Below are positions 37,531 through 47,477 of a stretch of DNA of 60,695 nucleotides, piece by piece. The notes below the pieces were generated by a model, which saw only the letters and a program-made list of their open reading frames with translations, did not search any database and was not told the DNA's origin. The stretch comes from Candidatus Cottocaccamicrobium excrementipullorum. Its GTDB lineage: Bacteria; Bacillota; Clostridia; Lachnospirales; Lachnospiraceae. The stretch is from the NCBI GenBank assembly GCA_018713255.1, contig DVFL01000033.1, positions 1 to 60,695 of the forward strand. Reading direction: 5' to 3'. Position 1 is the first letter of the stretch. The number at the start of each line of letters is the position of its first letter. Made by a program: the position numbers and the translations under genes.

Positions 37531-37566
37531 GCCCGGCTGCCGCACAGACATCTGCGGCAGCCGGGC
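37531..37566. terminator. Bidirectional hairpin between convergent genes
   Basis: Perfect 14-bp GC-rich stem GCCCGGCTGCCGCA with TGCGGCAGCCGGGC, 8-nt loop. U-tract weak in both directions, yet the position between two 3' ends fits termination. Confidence 0.7.
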
Positions 37567-37579
37567 TTCCAGATATCTG

Positions 37580-39073
37580 CTAAAATCTCCCGTACAGCCG
37601 GGCCATTCTTCTGGCTTTCTGACAGATCTCCCGGCTCAGTTCTCCCTTCACCATTCTCCAGGTCCAGTTTCCTCCCAAGGTAGACGGCGTGTTGATTCTC
37701 GCCTCTGATCCAAGATCAAGGTAATCCTGTACGGGAATGACCGCCAGATCAGCCACACTGGATAAGGCAAGGCGAATCAGATCCCAGTTCACTCCCGGTC
37801 CTTCTCCTGTTGTGCCGTTCATATAGAGGAGAGCCTTATGTTGTCCAGCCTGAGGAAGGGCGGCAAACCATCCTCTGGCCGTGTCATTATCATGGGTTCC
37901 TGTATAAACCACACAATTTCTGGTGTAATGATGAGGCAGATATTCACTGTCCGTCCCCGGATCAAAGGCGAAGGCCAGCACCTTCATCCCTGGAAAACCG
38001 GTATCTGCTACCAGCTTTAACACGCTTGGGGTAAGAAATCCCAGATCTTCTGCAATAATCGGAAGGTGCTCCCGTCCAAAGTGCTTTTTCATCTGATTAA
38101 AAATTTCAATTCCCGGCCCTTTCTCCCATTTTCCAATTTCTGCCGTTTTGCTTCCATAGGGAATGGAATAGTATTCATCGAATCCTCTGAAATGATCAAC
38201 CCGCACCACATCATACAGCTGGAAACAGTATTCCATCCGTCTCATCCACCAGGCGTAGCCTGTCTTCTTATGGTAATCCCATCGGTAGAGCGGGTTTCCC
38301 CACAACTGTCCGGTGGCAGAAAAATCATCTGGCGGACATCCTGCCACACCCTCAGGGAGATTGTCCCGGTCAAATTGGAACAGTTCTGGGTGAGCCCAGG
38401 CATCTGCGCTGTCGAAAGCAACGTAAATGGGAATATCGCCGATAATCTGGATTCCTTTTTCATGAGCGTATTTTTTCAAGCCATCCCACTGCTGCTGAAA
38501 TTTATACTGCTGGAACTGATAAAAAAGGATTTCCTCCTCCAGTTCCTTTTGGTATTTTCTCACGGCATCTGGACGGCGAAGCTTAATATCCTCTGCCCAG
38601 AGATCCCAGGATTTTCCTTGAAAATGATTTTTCACTGCCATATAAAAACAGTAATCCTGGGTTTCCTCCAAAAGAGCCTCTTTTAATTTCTCCCGCGCCT
38701 CCAGAACTCCTTTTTTCTTCTGCCAGCGCTTAAAGGCCTTGCGCAGAAGCGGAAAACGATTTTTATACAGCTTTTCATAAGAAATACAGCGCTTGCTGGT
38801 TCCAAAATCCGCCTGGTCACATTCTTCTTTCGTCAGCAGCCCTTCCTGAATCAATGCAGTCAAGTCAATAAAATAGGGATTTCCGGCAAATGCCGAAAAC
38901 GACTGGTAGGGAGAATCCCCGTAACCAGTGGGACCTAAGGGCAGAATCTGCCAGTACTTCTGTCCCGCCTCTGCTAAGGCATCAATAAATTCCCGGGCCT
39001 CTTTTGAAAATGCGCCGATTCCGTAAGGCGAGGGCAGGCTGGACACCGGCAACAGCATTCCGCAGCTTCTCAT
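37580..39073 (-). CDS. malQ: 4-alpha-glucanotransferase
   Basis: 497 residues, typical GH77 length; ATG 39073 with GGAGG 8 nt upstream. N-terminal SCGMLLPVSSLPSPYGIGAF and WQILPLGPTGYGDSPYQSFS are family signatures. The catalytic triad is present: the nucleophile Asp in VRVDHFRGFDEYY, the acid/base Glu in IIAEDLGFLTP and the stabilising Asp in TGTHDNDTARGW. It moves maltodextrin units between glucans in the cytoplasm. Together with glgP and glgB nearby it builds a glycogen/maltodextrin turnover set; glgC and glgA are not in the window. Confidence 0.96.
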   Translation of the reverse strand: MRSCGMLLPVSSLPSPYGIGAFSKEAREFIDALAEAGQKYWQILPLGPTGYGDSPYQSFSAFAGNPYFIDLTALIQEGLLTKEECDQADFGTSKRCISYEKLYKNRFPLLRKAFKRWQKKKGVLEAREKLKEALLEETQDYCFYMAVKNHFQGKSWDLWAEDIKLRRPDAVRKYQKELEEEILFYQFQQYKFQQQWDGLKKYAHEKGIQIIGDIPIYVAFDSADAWAHPELFQFDRDNLPEGVAGCPPDDFSATGQLWGNPLYRWDYHKKTGYAWWMRRMEYCFQLYDVVRVDHFRGFDEYYSIPYGSKTAEIGKWEKGPGIEIFNQMKKHFGREHLPIIAEDLGFLTPSVLKLVADTGFPGMKVLAFAFDPGTDSEYLPHHYTRNCVVYTGTHDNDTARGWFAALPQAGQHKALLYMNGTTGEGPGVNWDLIRLALSSVADLAVIPVQDYLDLGSEARINTPSTLGGNWTWRMVKGELSREICQKARRMARLYGRF

Positions 39074-39113
39074 AACTACGTCCTCCTCAGTATGTCTTAA
39101 TTTTCATGGGAAG

Positions 39114-39142
39114 ATTATACCATTCTTTTTCCCCTGCCGCAA
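39114..39142 (-). promoter_or_regulatory. Promoter of malQ
   Basis: TTGCGG (39137-39142), 17-nt spacer ending TGG, TATAAT (39114-39119). Confidence 0.75.
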
Positions 39143-39173
39143 CCGAACCGAAGTCTCATCCTTCCCAGAAAAC

Positions 39174-40058
39174 CTACTCTCCTCCGCCTTCCTTCCTGTA
39201 CTGTCCCGGAGTCATCCCGTATTTTCGCTTAAAGCACCGGTCAAAGTAAGAGGGCTGATCAAATCCTGTGATTCTGGCAATCTCCGTCACACTTTCTTCT
39301 CCTCCTAAAAGCAGCCTGGCCGCCATCAGCAGACGATAATCAGTTAAATATTCTACAAAGGATGTTCCCATCTGTTCTTTAAAAAACTTCATAAAATGGG
39401 ATGGGCTGTAGCCGCATCGTTCAGCCATTTCCTTAATGGAGAGCGGCTCAGCATACCGGTTTTCCACCTCTTTTAATACAAGCTTCACCTTCTCCTGAAG
39501 CCTCCCCTGTCTTCCTGTTTTTTCTTCCTGAGGCAATTCCCGCTGAAATAAAAACAGCAGCTGATAAAAAATACCTTTTACTGCCAGCTCATAGCCGTAA
39601 GGCCGCTCATGAGAAATTTGATCCAGCAGATTAATCTGATGGAGAACAGCTTCATGCTCTGGACTGCCTTCTGTACAGAGATAAGAATCCGGGCCATTCT
39701 CTGAAAGAAGAGGCATCAGAAAATCTAAAGAGCATCGGTCCGGCATCGCTGGAATCAACATTTCCAGCCGAAAAATAATGTTTTCGTACTCCATCTGCGC
39801 CCCTGCCTTCTGTTTAATTCCATGAAGCCTTCCTGGATAAACTACCACCAAATCTCCTGCCTTTACCGGATAAGGCTTAAGGTCCAAAATCACAATCCCC
39901 TCCCCCTTTTTGATCGAAATCAACTCCATTTCCTCATGCCAATGCACCGGCACCACGCGGAAATCCTGGGGAATGGAACAGGGGTAAATATTGCAGGGAA
40001 ACCGGCTGTCTCCATGATATCTGACTTCTCTCCGCCCTTCATACTGCTTAATGTCCAT
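39174..40058 (-). CDS. AraC-family transcriptional regulator
   Basis: 294 residues, ATG 40058 with GGGAGG 7 nt upstream. N-terminal cupin-type sensor domain (PVHWHEEMELISIKKGEGIV, VKAGDLVVVYPGRLHGIK) and C-terminal pair of helix-turn-helix motifs (LSIKEMAERCGYSPSHFMKF and VTEIARITGFDQPSYFDRCF, then KRKYGMTPGQYRKE). It lies between malQ and the divergent glgP, so a role in controlling glucan genes is plausible but not shown. The shared gap contains a short palindrome, ATAGTA-TTG-TACTAT (40112-40126), a possible operator. Confidence 0.9.
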   Translation of the reverse strand: MDIKQYEGRREVRYHGDSRFPCNIYPCSIPQDFRVVPVHWHEEMELISIKKGEGIVILDLKPYPVKAGDLVVVYPGRLHGIKQKAGAQMEYENIIFRLEMLIPAMPDRCSLDFLMPLLSENGPDSYLCTEGSPEHEAVLHQINLLDQISHERPYGYELAVKGIFYQLLFLFQRELPQEEKTGRQGRLQEKVKLVLKEVENRYAEPLSIKEMAERCGYSPSHFMKFFKEQMGTSFVEYLTDYRLLMAARLLLGGEESVTEIARITGFDQPSYFDRCFKRKYGMTPGQYRKEGGGE

Positions 40059-40251
40059 GACGCACCTCCCGCCTGTTTTACCAGTTTTTTCCTTTTCTTG
40101 ATCTGTAATTGATAGTATTGTACTATTACTTACCAGAATTCTGCAAGCATTTGCGTGTTTATCTTTATATAATGCAGATGATAGAATTAATATGATCCGA
40201 AATCATCGGATTATCATGCTGCCTTTTCTTTCAGCGAAAGGAGATTATATC

Positions 40252-42516
40252 ATGAATACCAATCTGGAAAAAACATTAACTGCCGCCTGCAAAAAGGACT
40301 TGGGAAGCTGCACCACAGAAGAACTGTACCACGGCCTTCTCACCCTTACTCAGGATATGGCAAGACAAAAAGAATCCAATGAGGGAAAAAAGAAACTTTA
40401 TTATATTTCTGCAGAATTTCTGATCGGAAAGCTTTTATCCAACAACCTGATTAATCTGGGCATTTATGACCAGGTAAAAGAGATTTTAGCGACCCACGGC
40501 AAAGAATTAAGCCAGGTGGAAGAAATTGAGCCAGAACCATCCTTAGGCAACGGCGGTCTTGGCCGTCTGGCGGCATGTTTTCTGGACTCAATTGCCACGC
40601 TGGGCTTAAACGGCGACGGAATCGGATTAAACTATCATTTCGGTTTATTTAAGCAGGTATTTAAAGATAATCTGCAGCAGGAAACGCCTAATCCCTGGAT
40701 CCAGCAGCCTTCCTGGCTGGAGAAAACAGACGTTACCTACCAGATTCCCTTCCAAGGCTTTACTCTCACCTCCAGACTTTACGATATTGCCGTCACCGGC
40801 TATGAAAACCGCACTAACCGTCTTCACCTGTTTGATGTAGAAAGCATTGATGAATCATTGGTTGGGCCGGATTCCATTGACTTTGACAAAACCAATATAC
40901 CAGCCAATCTAACTTTATTCTTATATCCTGATGACAGCGATGAAAACGGCCGGCTGCTGCGGATCTACCAGCAGTATTTTATGGTGAGCAACGGCGCTCG
41001 GCTGATTCTGGATGAAGCAAAGGCCAAGGGCTCCAACCTTTATGATCTGGCGGATTATGTAGTGATTCAGATCAACGATACCCATCCTACCATGATCATT
41101 CCGGAATTAATCCGGCTCTTGATGGAGGAAGGCCTTAAAATGGACGAGGCAATTTCCGTTGTATCTAAGATCTGCGCCTACACCAACCACACCATTCTGG
41201 CGGAAGCTCTGGAAAAATGGCCTGTTTCCTACCTGGAAAAATGCGTTCCTCAGCTGGTTCCCATTATCGAGGTGCTGGATGACAAGATCCGCCGCCGTTT
41301 TTCTGACGAGTCTGTGGCAATTATCGACCGGAACGATACGGTGCATATGGCCCACATTGATCTTCATTACGGCTTTGCTGTAAACGGAGTGGCCGCTCTT
41401 CATACAGAGATTTTAAAGAATACAGAGCTTCATAACTTCTATACGATTTATCCAGAAAAGTTTTCCAACAAAACCAACGGCATTACCTTCCGCCGCTGGC
41501 TGCTTCACTGCAACCCTCGTTTGGCTGACTTTATTTCCTCCCTCATCGGCGAGGACTATAAAAAAGATGCTTCCGCCCTTAAGAAGCTATGGGATTATGC
41601 TGATCAGGAGCAAGTGTTAGAGAAGCTTCTGGAAATCAAAGATGAAAACAAGAAAGAGCTGAGCGCTTACTTAAAATCCACTCAAAATCTGGATATTGAT
41701 CCTTCTTCTATTTTTGACATTCAGATTAAGCGGCTTCATGAATATAAGCGGCAGCAGCTGAACGCCCTTTATCTGATCCATACTTACCTGCAGATCAAGA
41801 AGGGAATCCTTCCTCCTGCTCCCATTACTGCCATTTTCGGCGCAAAGGCGGCTCCGGCTTATGTAATCGCCAAGGACATCATCCATCTGATCTTATGTCT
41901 GCAGCAGCTCACGGCTTCTGACCCGGAGGTAAGCCCATGGCTTCGGGTAGTAATGGTGGAAAATTACAATGTTACCCTTGCGGAAAAACTGATTCCTGCC
42001 TGTGATATTTCTGAGCAGATTTCTCTGGCCTCCAAAGAAGCCAGCGGCACAGGAAACATGAAATTTATGTTAAACGGGGCCGTCACCCTCGGCACAGAAG
42101 ACGGCGCCAATGTGGAAATCCATGAGCTGGTCGGCGATGATAATATTTTCATCTTTGGAGATACCAGCGATATCGTCATCAAACGTTACGCTGACCATTC
42201 CTATCATTCTGCAGATTATTATCAGGCAGATCCGGATCTGAAGGAAGCTGTTGATTTCATGGTTGGCGAAACCATGATGAAAATCGGTTCAAAAGAACAC
42301 TTGGAGAGGCTTTACCACGAGCTGCTGAATAAAGACTGGTTTATGACCTTCCCGGATTTTAAGGCTTATGTGGCGGTGAAAAACCAGGCCTTTGCCCAAT
42401 GGTTAGACCGAAAGGCCTGGGCGAAAAAGATGCTGAAGAATATCAGCGAAGCCGGCTACTTCTCTTCTGACCGAACCATTAAAGAGTATAACCGTGATAT
42501 CTGGAAGCTTTCCTGA
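40252..42516 (+). CDS. glgP: Glycogen/alpha-glucan phosphorylase
   Basis: 754 residues. The start [20 protein letters not shown] at 40252 follows AAGGAG at about 9 nt. Signatures of the GT35 phosphorylase family: [53 protein letters not shown], and the pyridoxal-phosphate Lys in [20 protein letters not shown]. It releases glucose-1-phosphate from glycogen or maltodextrin. Slightly shorter than E. coli GlgP, as usual for this Firmicutes group. Divergent from the AraC gene. Confidence 0.96.
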   Translation: MNTNLEKTLTAACKKDLGSCTTEELYHGLLTLTQDMARQKESNEGKKKLYYISAEFLIGKLLSNNLINLGIYDQVKEILATHGKELSQVEEIEPEPSLGNGGLGRLAACFLDSIATLGLNGDGIGLNYHFGLFKQVFKDNLQQETPNPWIQQPSWLEKTDVTYQIPFQGFTLTSRLYDIAVTGYENRTNRLHLFDVESIDESLVGPDSIDFDKTNIPANLTLFLYPDDSDENGRLLRIYQQYFMVSNGARLILDEAKAKGSNLYDLADYVVIQINDTHPTMIIPELIRLLMEEGLKMDEAISVVSKICAYTNHTILAEALEKWPVSYLEKCVPQLVPIIEVLDDKIRRRFSDESVAIIDRNDTVHMAHIDLHYGFAVNGVAALHTEILKNTELHNFYTIYPEKFSNKTNGITFRRWLLHCNPRLADFISSLIGEDYKKDASALKKLWDYADQEQVLEKLLEIKDENKKELSAYLKSTQNLDIDPSSIFDIQIKRLHEYKRQQLNALYLIHTYLQIKKGILPPAPITAIFGAKAAPAYVIAKDIIHLILCLQQLTASDPEVSPWLRVVMVENYNVTLAEKLIPACDISEQISLASKEASGTGNMKFMLNGAVTLGTEDGANVEIHELVGDDNIFIFGDTSDIVIKRYADHSYHSADYYQADPDLKEAVDFMVGETMMKIGSKEHLERLYHELLNKDWFMTFPDFKAYVAVKNQAFAQWLDRKAWAKKMLKNISEAGYFSSDRTIKEYNRDIWKLS

Positions 42517-42524
42517 TAGAAAAG

Positions 42525-42568
42525 AAAACACCCATTGTCGGAATTTTTCTGCCGGCAATGGGTGTTTT
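42525..42568. terminator. Bidirectional terminator between glgP and mscS
   Basis: AAAACACCCATTG (42525-42537) pairs with CAATGGGTGTTTT (42556-42568), with A and T runs as part of the stem on both sides. Confidence 0.85.
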
Positions 42569-42579
42569 GTTCATTTCCT

Positions 42580-43512
42580 CTAGGAATGAAGATTCACATC
42601 CAGTTTATTGTAAGGAATTTCAATTCCTGCTTCATCAAAGGTGAGCTTAATCTCCTCAATCAGTCCATATCGCATCTTCCAGTAATCACCTGTGTTGGTC
42701 CAGACTCTTGCCGTAAGCATCACGGCGCTGTCCCCCAGCTCGGAAACCACCACCTCCGGCATCCTATTCTCCAGATGCAGCGCCAGAGGATGACTGTCCA
42801 AAATCCGAAATAAGGTGTCTTTAGCCAGTTTAAGATCTGACTCATAGCTGATCCCCACCAGGATCTCCACTTTCCGCTGTTCCTCCGCCGTTACATTAGT
42901 AATGGAAGAATTGGCAAGACCGCCGTTGGGAATCACCACCATCCGGTTGTCAGAGGTTAAAATGTGAGTATAGATCAGACCGATCGTTTTTACCGTTCCT
43001 TCCATGCCCGTGGTGGTTGTCACAATATAATCGCCTACCCGGAAAGGCTTCATGATCATAATAATGATCCCGCCGGCAAAATTAGAAAGGCTCTCCTGAA
43101 GAGAAAGAGCAATCGCTACCCCCGCCGAACCAATGACTGCCACTAAGGAGGCCGGATTGAATCCCAGCCGGTCTGCTGCAATCAGCACCAAAAACAAATA
43201 CATTGCCGCAGACAATACAGAAAGCAAAAATTTCCGCAGGCTGATTTCCATCTCCATGCGTTCAAAGCTTCTGTTCAGCACCTTTTTTGCCGCGCCAATC
43301 ACCCGCATGCCGATGAGCACAATAATTCCTACCACCAAAAGCCGATAACCCAGACTTATCAGCCCCGGAATCCAGGATTCCAGAGTTTCCAGAATTGCAT
43401 TAGGTTTCAGCTTATTGATGTCCTCTGCCACCTCCTGCGCCACCGGCACCGTTTCCTGAAGAATATCCGGAACTGTTGCCTCCGCAGCGGCCAGCTGCAC
43501 CATCCAGTTCAT
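42580..43512 (-). CDS. mscS: Small-conductance mechanosensitive channel (MscS family)
   Basis: 310 residues. ATG 43512 is chosen because AGGAGG lies 8 nt upstream; the ATG at 43518 is too close to it. Three membrane helices, the third being the pore helix with the Gly/Ala pattern GSAGVAIALSLQESLSNFAG, then the beta domain PFRVGDYIVTTTTGMEGTVK and IPNGGLANSSITN. It opens on membrane tension to release solutes after osmotic downshock. Its N-terminal 60 residues are longer than in E. coli MscS. Confidence 0.93.
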   Translation of the reverse strand: MNWMVQLAAAEATVPDILQETVPVAQEVAEDINKLKPNAILETLESWIPGLISLGYRLLVVGIIVLIGMRVIGAAKKVLNRSFERMEMEISLRKFLLSVLSAAMYLFLVLIAADRLGFNPASLVAVIGSAGVAIALSLQESLSNFAGGIIIMIMKPFRVGDYIVTTTTGMEGTVKTIGLIYTHILTSDNRMVVIPNGGLANSSITNVTAEEQRKVEILVGISYESDLKLAKDTLFRILDSHPLALHLENRMPEVVVSELGDSAVMLTARVWTNTGDYWKMRYGLIEEIKLTFDEAGIEIPYNKLDVNLHS

Positions 43513-43567
43513 TCTCATCTCCTCCTTGTCCTCTGTTCTCCCCTGGGCCCTTTTGACCGGGAAAAAG

Positions 43568-43617
43568 AAAAGGCTGCTGCAAAAGCTGTTCTTTCTGGCT
43601 TTTACAGCAGCCTTTTT
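43568..43617 (-). terminator. Terminator of glgB
   Basis: AAAAGGCTGCTG (43568-43579) pairs with CAGCAGCCTTTTT (43605-43617). It lies between the glgB stop and mscS. Confidence 0.8.
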
Positions 43618-43645
43618 CTCTCAGCGCCGTCAGAATTTCCCGGGC

Positions 43646-46081
43646 TTATTTCTCCTTTGCTTTCTCTTCCTTAGCTTTTCCTTTTTCCTTTTCCGCTTTT
43701 GGTTTTGCGGCGGTTTTCGGTTCTGCCTTCACTGCTTCTGCTTTCTTTGCTGCAGCAGTTTTCGCCTTCACCGTCTTCGGACCTTTTCTCCGGGAAGCCG
43801 TGGAAGCTGCCTTAGCCGCCGGTTTCTTCGGCTCCTCTAACGGGGTGCAGGAGAAGATCATGGTACTCATGGCAGGAATGGTGATTTCAATAGAATAGTC
43901 CCGTCCATCGCACTCTACCGCCTTAGCTGTCTTAACCCGGGGATTGCCCATTCCCGTTCCGCCGTACTTTTCTTCTTCACTTCCCAGGATCTCTTTATAT
44001 TTGCCGTAGAAGGGCACGCCTACCTTAAAATTCTGGTGATCCATATTGTCAAAGTTGCAGACGAACAGCAGCGTCTCCTCCGGCTTTCTGGTCTGCCGCA
44101 CAAACATCGCCAGACTTTCTTCATGGTAAGTGCAGTTAATCCACTGGAAGCCCTCAGGATAGTAATCCTCCTGGTACAGCGCCGGATGGGTGACATACAG
44201 CTCATTAAGAGCCTTTACATAATCTTGAAGCTGTTTATGCACAGGGAACTGAAGGATCTCCCAATCCAGGTCGTCATTTTCATTCCATTCATGAACTTGT
44301 CCGAATTCCTGCCCCATAAACAGCAGCTTCTTCCCTGGATGGCCCATGTAAAAGCCATAAGCCGCCCGCAGATTCTCCGCCTTCTTCTCCAGAGACTCTC
44401 CCGGCATCTTGCCCAGCATAGAACCTTTGCCGTGAACCACTTCATCATGAGAGAATACCAGAATGAAATCTTCACTGTAAGCATACAACATGCTGAAGGT
44501 CAGGGAACCGTAATTATTCTTGCGGAAATAAGGATCGCACTTCATGTAGTTCAGGAAATCGTTCATCCATCCCATATTCCACTTATAGTCGAATCCCAGC
44601 CCGCCGTCCTTTACATCTCCTGTAATCTGAGGCCAGGCGGTAGACTCCTCTGCAATCAGCACAGCTCCGTCCTTGCGGCCCTTAAATACCGTATTTAAAT
44701 GCTTTAAGAATTCTACTGCATCCAGATTTTCATTGCCGCCGTACATGTTGGGAACCCATTCTCCGTCGCTCTTGCCGTAATCCAAATAAAGCATCGAGGC
44801 CACTGCGTCCATCCGGATTCCATCGGCATGGAACTTATCCGCCCAGAAAATGGCATTGGCAATCAGGAAATTGCTGACTCCTGGACGGGCGTAATTGTAA
44901 ATCAGCGTTCCCCAGTGAGGATGGGAACCCTTTCGAGGATCTGCATGCTCGTACACACAGGTTCCATCAAAACAGGCCAGGCCGTGAGCATCCCGCGGGA
45001 AATGAGCGGGAACCCAGTCCAAAATCACACCGATCCCCTGTCCGTGCATGTAATCCATAAAATACATAAAATCATCCGGCGTTCCATAACGGCTGGTGGG
45101 AGCATAATAGCCGGTAACCTGGTATCCCCAGGAAGCATCCAGCGGATGCTCCATTACCGGAAGAAGCTCCACGTGAGTATAGCCCATCTGTTTAACATAC
45201 TCCGCCAGCTTCACTGCGATTTCCCGGTAATTATAAAATTCTGATCCCACGACGTCACTTCCGTCCTCATTTACCGCAGTCGGCTTGCGAATCCAGGAGC
45301 CTAGATGAACCTCATATATGTTCATGGGCTTATCCTTAGTATCTGTCTTCGCCCGTTTTTCCATCCATGCTTTGTCGTTCCACTGATACTGAGTTAAATC
45401 CCAGACGATGGAGGCGTTATTCGGCCGAAGTTCACTGTAATTTCCATAAGGATCCGCCTTCAGCATAGGCTCTCCCCGCTGAGTCTTAATCTCGTATTTA
45501 TAAATGGCGCCTTCCTTAAGACCAGGAACAAAAATCTCAAAAATTCCAGATTCGCCCAGCCTGCGCATCTGGTGACGCCGTCCGTCCCAAAGATTAAAAT
45601 CTCCCACTACGCTGACCCGCATCGCGCAGGGAGCCCAGACGGCAAAATATACGCCCTCCGTCTCTCCCATCTTCGTCACATGGGCACCCATCTTCTCATA
45701 AATGGAATAATGAATGCCGGCTTCAAACTTCTTTAAATCATTTTCCGTAAACAGCGGCGAAAAAGCATACGGATCCTTAAACTCCTCTGTCGTGCCATTA
45801 TCGTATTCCACCTCATAGGTGTAATCGGGAATGGTCTTTCTGGGAATCAGCCCGGCGAATACTCCCCGATACATTCCGTCTGGATCCACATCCTCTAAGG
45901 CGTAGCGCTTACCGTTGGCCAGCCGGACTGTTACCGCTTTAGCCGTGGGCAGAATGGCCTGAATAAGAATACCGGCTTCCGTCACATGGGGTCCCAGCAG
46001 CCGATGGGGATCCGATGACTCGGAATACACCAGCTCTTCAATCCCCGCCCAATCCAACAAGTCGTACAATGTTTTTTCCAT
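43646..46081 (-). CDS. glgB: 1,4-alpha-glucan branching enzyme with Lys/Ala-rich tail
   Basis: 811 residues, ATG 46081 with AAGGGGG 8 nt upstream. Two N-terminal CBM48-type modules (DPHRLLGPHVTEAGILIQAI; GVYFAVWAPCAMRVSVVGDF), then the GH13 barrel with DGIRMDAVASML (nucleophile Asp), LIAEESTAWP (acid/base Glu) and VFSHDEVVHGKGSM (third carboxylate). It forms alpha-1,6 branches in glycogen. Residues 749-811 are an added tail of Lys, Ala, Pro and Glu (for example PKKPAAKAASTASRRKGP) resembling histone H1-like tails, with strong positive charge; the branching enzyme family does not need it. Confidence 0.95.
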   Translation of the reverse strand: MEKTLYDLLDWAGIEELVYSESSDPHRLLGPHVTEAGILIQAILPTAKAVTVRLANGKRYALEDVDPDGMYRGVFAGLIPRKTIPDYTYEVEYDNGTTEEFKDPYAFSPLFTENDLKKFEAGIHYSIYEKMGAHVTKMGETEGVYFAVWAPCAMRVSVVGDFNLWDGRRHQMRRLGESGIFEIFVPGLKEGAIYKYEIKTQRGEPMLKADPYGNYSELRPNNASIVWDLTQYQWNDKAWMEKRAKTDTKDKPMNIYEVHLGSWIRKPTAVNEDGSDVVGSEFYNYREIAVKLAEYVKQMGYTHVELLPVMEHPLDASWGYQVTGYYAPTSRYGTPDDFMYFMDYMHGQGIGVILDWVPAHFPRDAHGLACFDGTCVYEHADPRKGSHPHWGTLIYNYARPGVSNFLIANAIFWADKFHADGIRMDAVASMLYLDYGKSDGEWVPNMYGGNENLDAVEFLKHLNTVFKGRKDGAVLIAEESTAWPQITGDVKDGGLGFDYKWNMGWMNDFLNYMKCDPYFRKNNYGSLTFSMLYAYSEDFILVFSHDEVVHGKGSMLGKMPGESLEKKAENLRAAYGFYMGHPGKKLLFMGQEFGQVHEWNENDDLDWEILQFPVHKQLQDYVKALNELYVTHPALYQEDYYPEGFQWINCTYHEESLAMFVRQTRKPEETLLFVCNFDNMDHQNFKVGVPFYGKYKEILGSEEEKYGGTGMGNPRVKTAKAVECDGRDYSIEITIPAMSTMIFSCTPLEEPKKPAAKAASTASRRKGPKTVKAKTAAAKKAEAVKAEPKTAAKPKAEKEKGKAKEEKAKEK

Positions 46082-46116
46082 TTAAGTGCCCCCTTGCTCC
46101 CTTGATCATTTTCTTT

Positions 46117-46145
46117 ATTTTACCATTTAAGCGTGTGAATGGCAA
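46117..46145 (-). promoter_or_regulatory. Promoter of glgB
   Basis: TTGCCA (46140-46145), 17-nt spacer ending TGG, TAAAAT (46117-46122). Confidence 0.75.
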
Positions 46146-46201
46146 TCTTTCCACATAAAAATTCCGCTCCTTTCCCCTTTGAAACAGCCATTTTTTCCGG
46201 G

Positions 46202-47254
46202 CTAAGAATTTCGGTAATATGCCAGTAAAAGATCCACCATTCTGCCATAACTTTCAATCCCCTCTTCCTGGCTGTTGGCCTTTAAATAAGTGTCGTTAAC
46301 CTGGGAAGAGACCTGGGCAATCCTGCCCTCAAACTGCTGCCAGAATTGATTATTTTCCCGCAGATCAGAAAGCACCTCCTTAGGAAGACTGTAATACAGT
46401 TCAAGGGCCTGTTCCGGCTCTCTGGCATAGAGGGCATTATGTGCATAAATATATGCAGACAGGTAACCGCTGTACTGAAAATACAGAGAATCAGAGCCAA
46501 TGCATCCTAAAAAGGCAATAAAATTCGCTTCGTCCTCCCGCATAAATCCTCGGAGATGAGAAAGCTCATGACAAGCTGTATGAGGAATATTATAGGACAC
46601 CATCTGCCGGTTATAGTTTGCCTCTATTGTAAAGGGAGAATACACGCCTGCCAGAGACTGAACGGATAATATCCAGGAAAAAGCTACCGGCTTGGGCTGA
46701 GGATAAAATCCGCTAAGCGCAGGATATTCTTCCCCTAAGGCCTGCATCGCCCCTCTGGCTGTCTGGGGAAAATTCCGGATCTCATCTTCATCCGGCCAAA
46801 AGCTTCCTTCTTCCAGAAGCTTTTGTGCAGTCTCTTCTGTTTTTTCTTTCAAAAGTACGCACAGATTTTTCAGTTCCTCCACTGTGGATTCTCGAATTTC
46901 CAGATTTAAATAAGCAGAAAACGGAAGGCGATAATAATTCACGCCGCAGCAGGCAGTATAAAGAAATGCAATCACGCCAGATACCAAAAAAACCTTTTTC
47001 AGAATCATTAACGGCCGGCGAAAATGGGTCAGACCGTAAATCACCCCTCCCAGAAGGAGAAGATAAAGTCCTATCTCCGAAACAGAAAAAGGGAACAGGC
47101 CAAAAAGTCTCCCCATGGTTTTCACCAAAACCGGATAAACGGTCACTGCGTACCACTGGCCAAAACCCGGGGTTTGCCTGGCAGCCAGCTGCAAAAGAAA
47201 GGCCTCCAGCCAGAAAACCATCCCTGCCCAAACCGCCTTTGCCCGAACAGCCAT
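46202..47254 (-). CDS. DUF3810 membrane protein with HELSH metallopeptidase motif
   Basis: 350 residues, ATG 47254 after AAGGAGGAAGAGG. Three N-terminal membrane segments (about 8-25, 58-75, 85-105) are followed by a large domain. IPHTACHELSHLRGFMREDE contains an HExxH-type zinc motif (HELSH) and a downstream E in a second conserved block (REDEANFIAFLGC), the pattern of membrane-linked zinc peptidases; the DUF3810 family is defined by this. Substrate unknown. It is near, but divergent from, signal peptidase I. Confidence 0.85.
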   Translation of the reverse strand: MAVRAKAVWAGMVFWLEAFLLQLAARQTPGFGQWYAVTVYPVLVKTMGRLFGLFPFSVSEIGLYLLLLGGVIYGLTHFRRPLMILKKVFLVSGVIAFLYTACCGVNYYRLPFSAYLNLEIRESTVEELKNLCVLLKEKTEETAQKLLEEGSFWPDEDEIRNFPQTARGAMQALGEEYPALSGFYPQPKPVAFSWILSVQSLAGVYSPFTIEANYNRQMVSYNIPHTACHELSHLRGFMREDEANFIAFLGCIGSDSLYFQYSGYLSAYIYAHNALYAREPEQALELYYSLPKEVLSDLRENNQFWQQFEGRIAQVSSQVNDTYLKANSQEEGIESYGRMVDLLLAYYRNS

Positions 47255-47406
47255 CTTCCTCTTCCTCCTTTGTCTTTGTTCTTTTTAGTTTACCCCATAT
47301 CCCCAGACTTTTCCAGTCTTTTTCTCCCTCCCCAGCTCTCGCTCCTGGCTCATCACCTGAGAACCGCAGATTTTGTTTCATTTTTCTTATGTTTTTCTAA
47401 AATCCC

Positions 47407-47435
47407 TTGCAGAAAACCGCAAACTCCAATATACT
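47407..47435 (+). promoter_or_regulatory. Promoter of the signal peptidase gene
   Basis: TTGCAG (47407-47412), 17-nt spacer, TATACT (47430-47435). Confidence 0.8.
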
Positions 47436-47477
47436 GTAACTGTTTGTTTATTTGAAAAGAAATCGAGGCATGAAATT

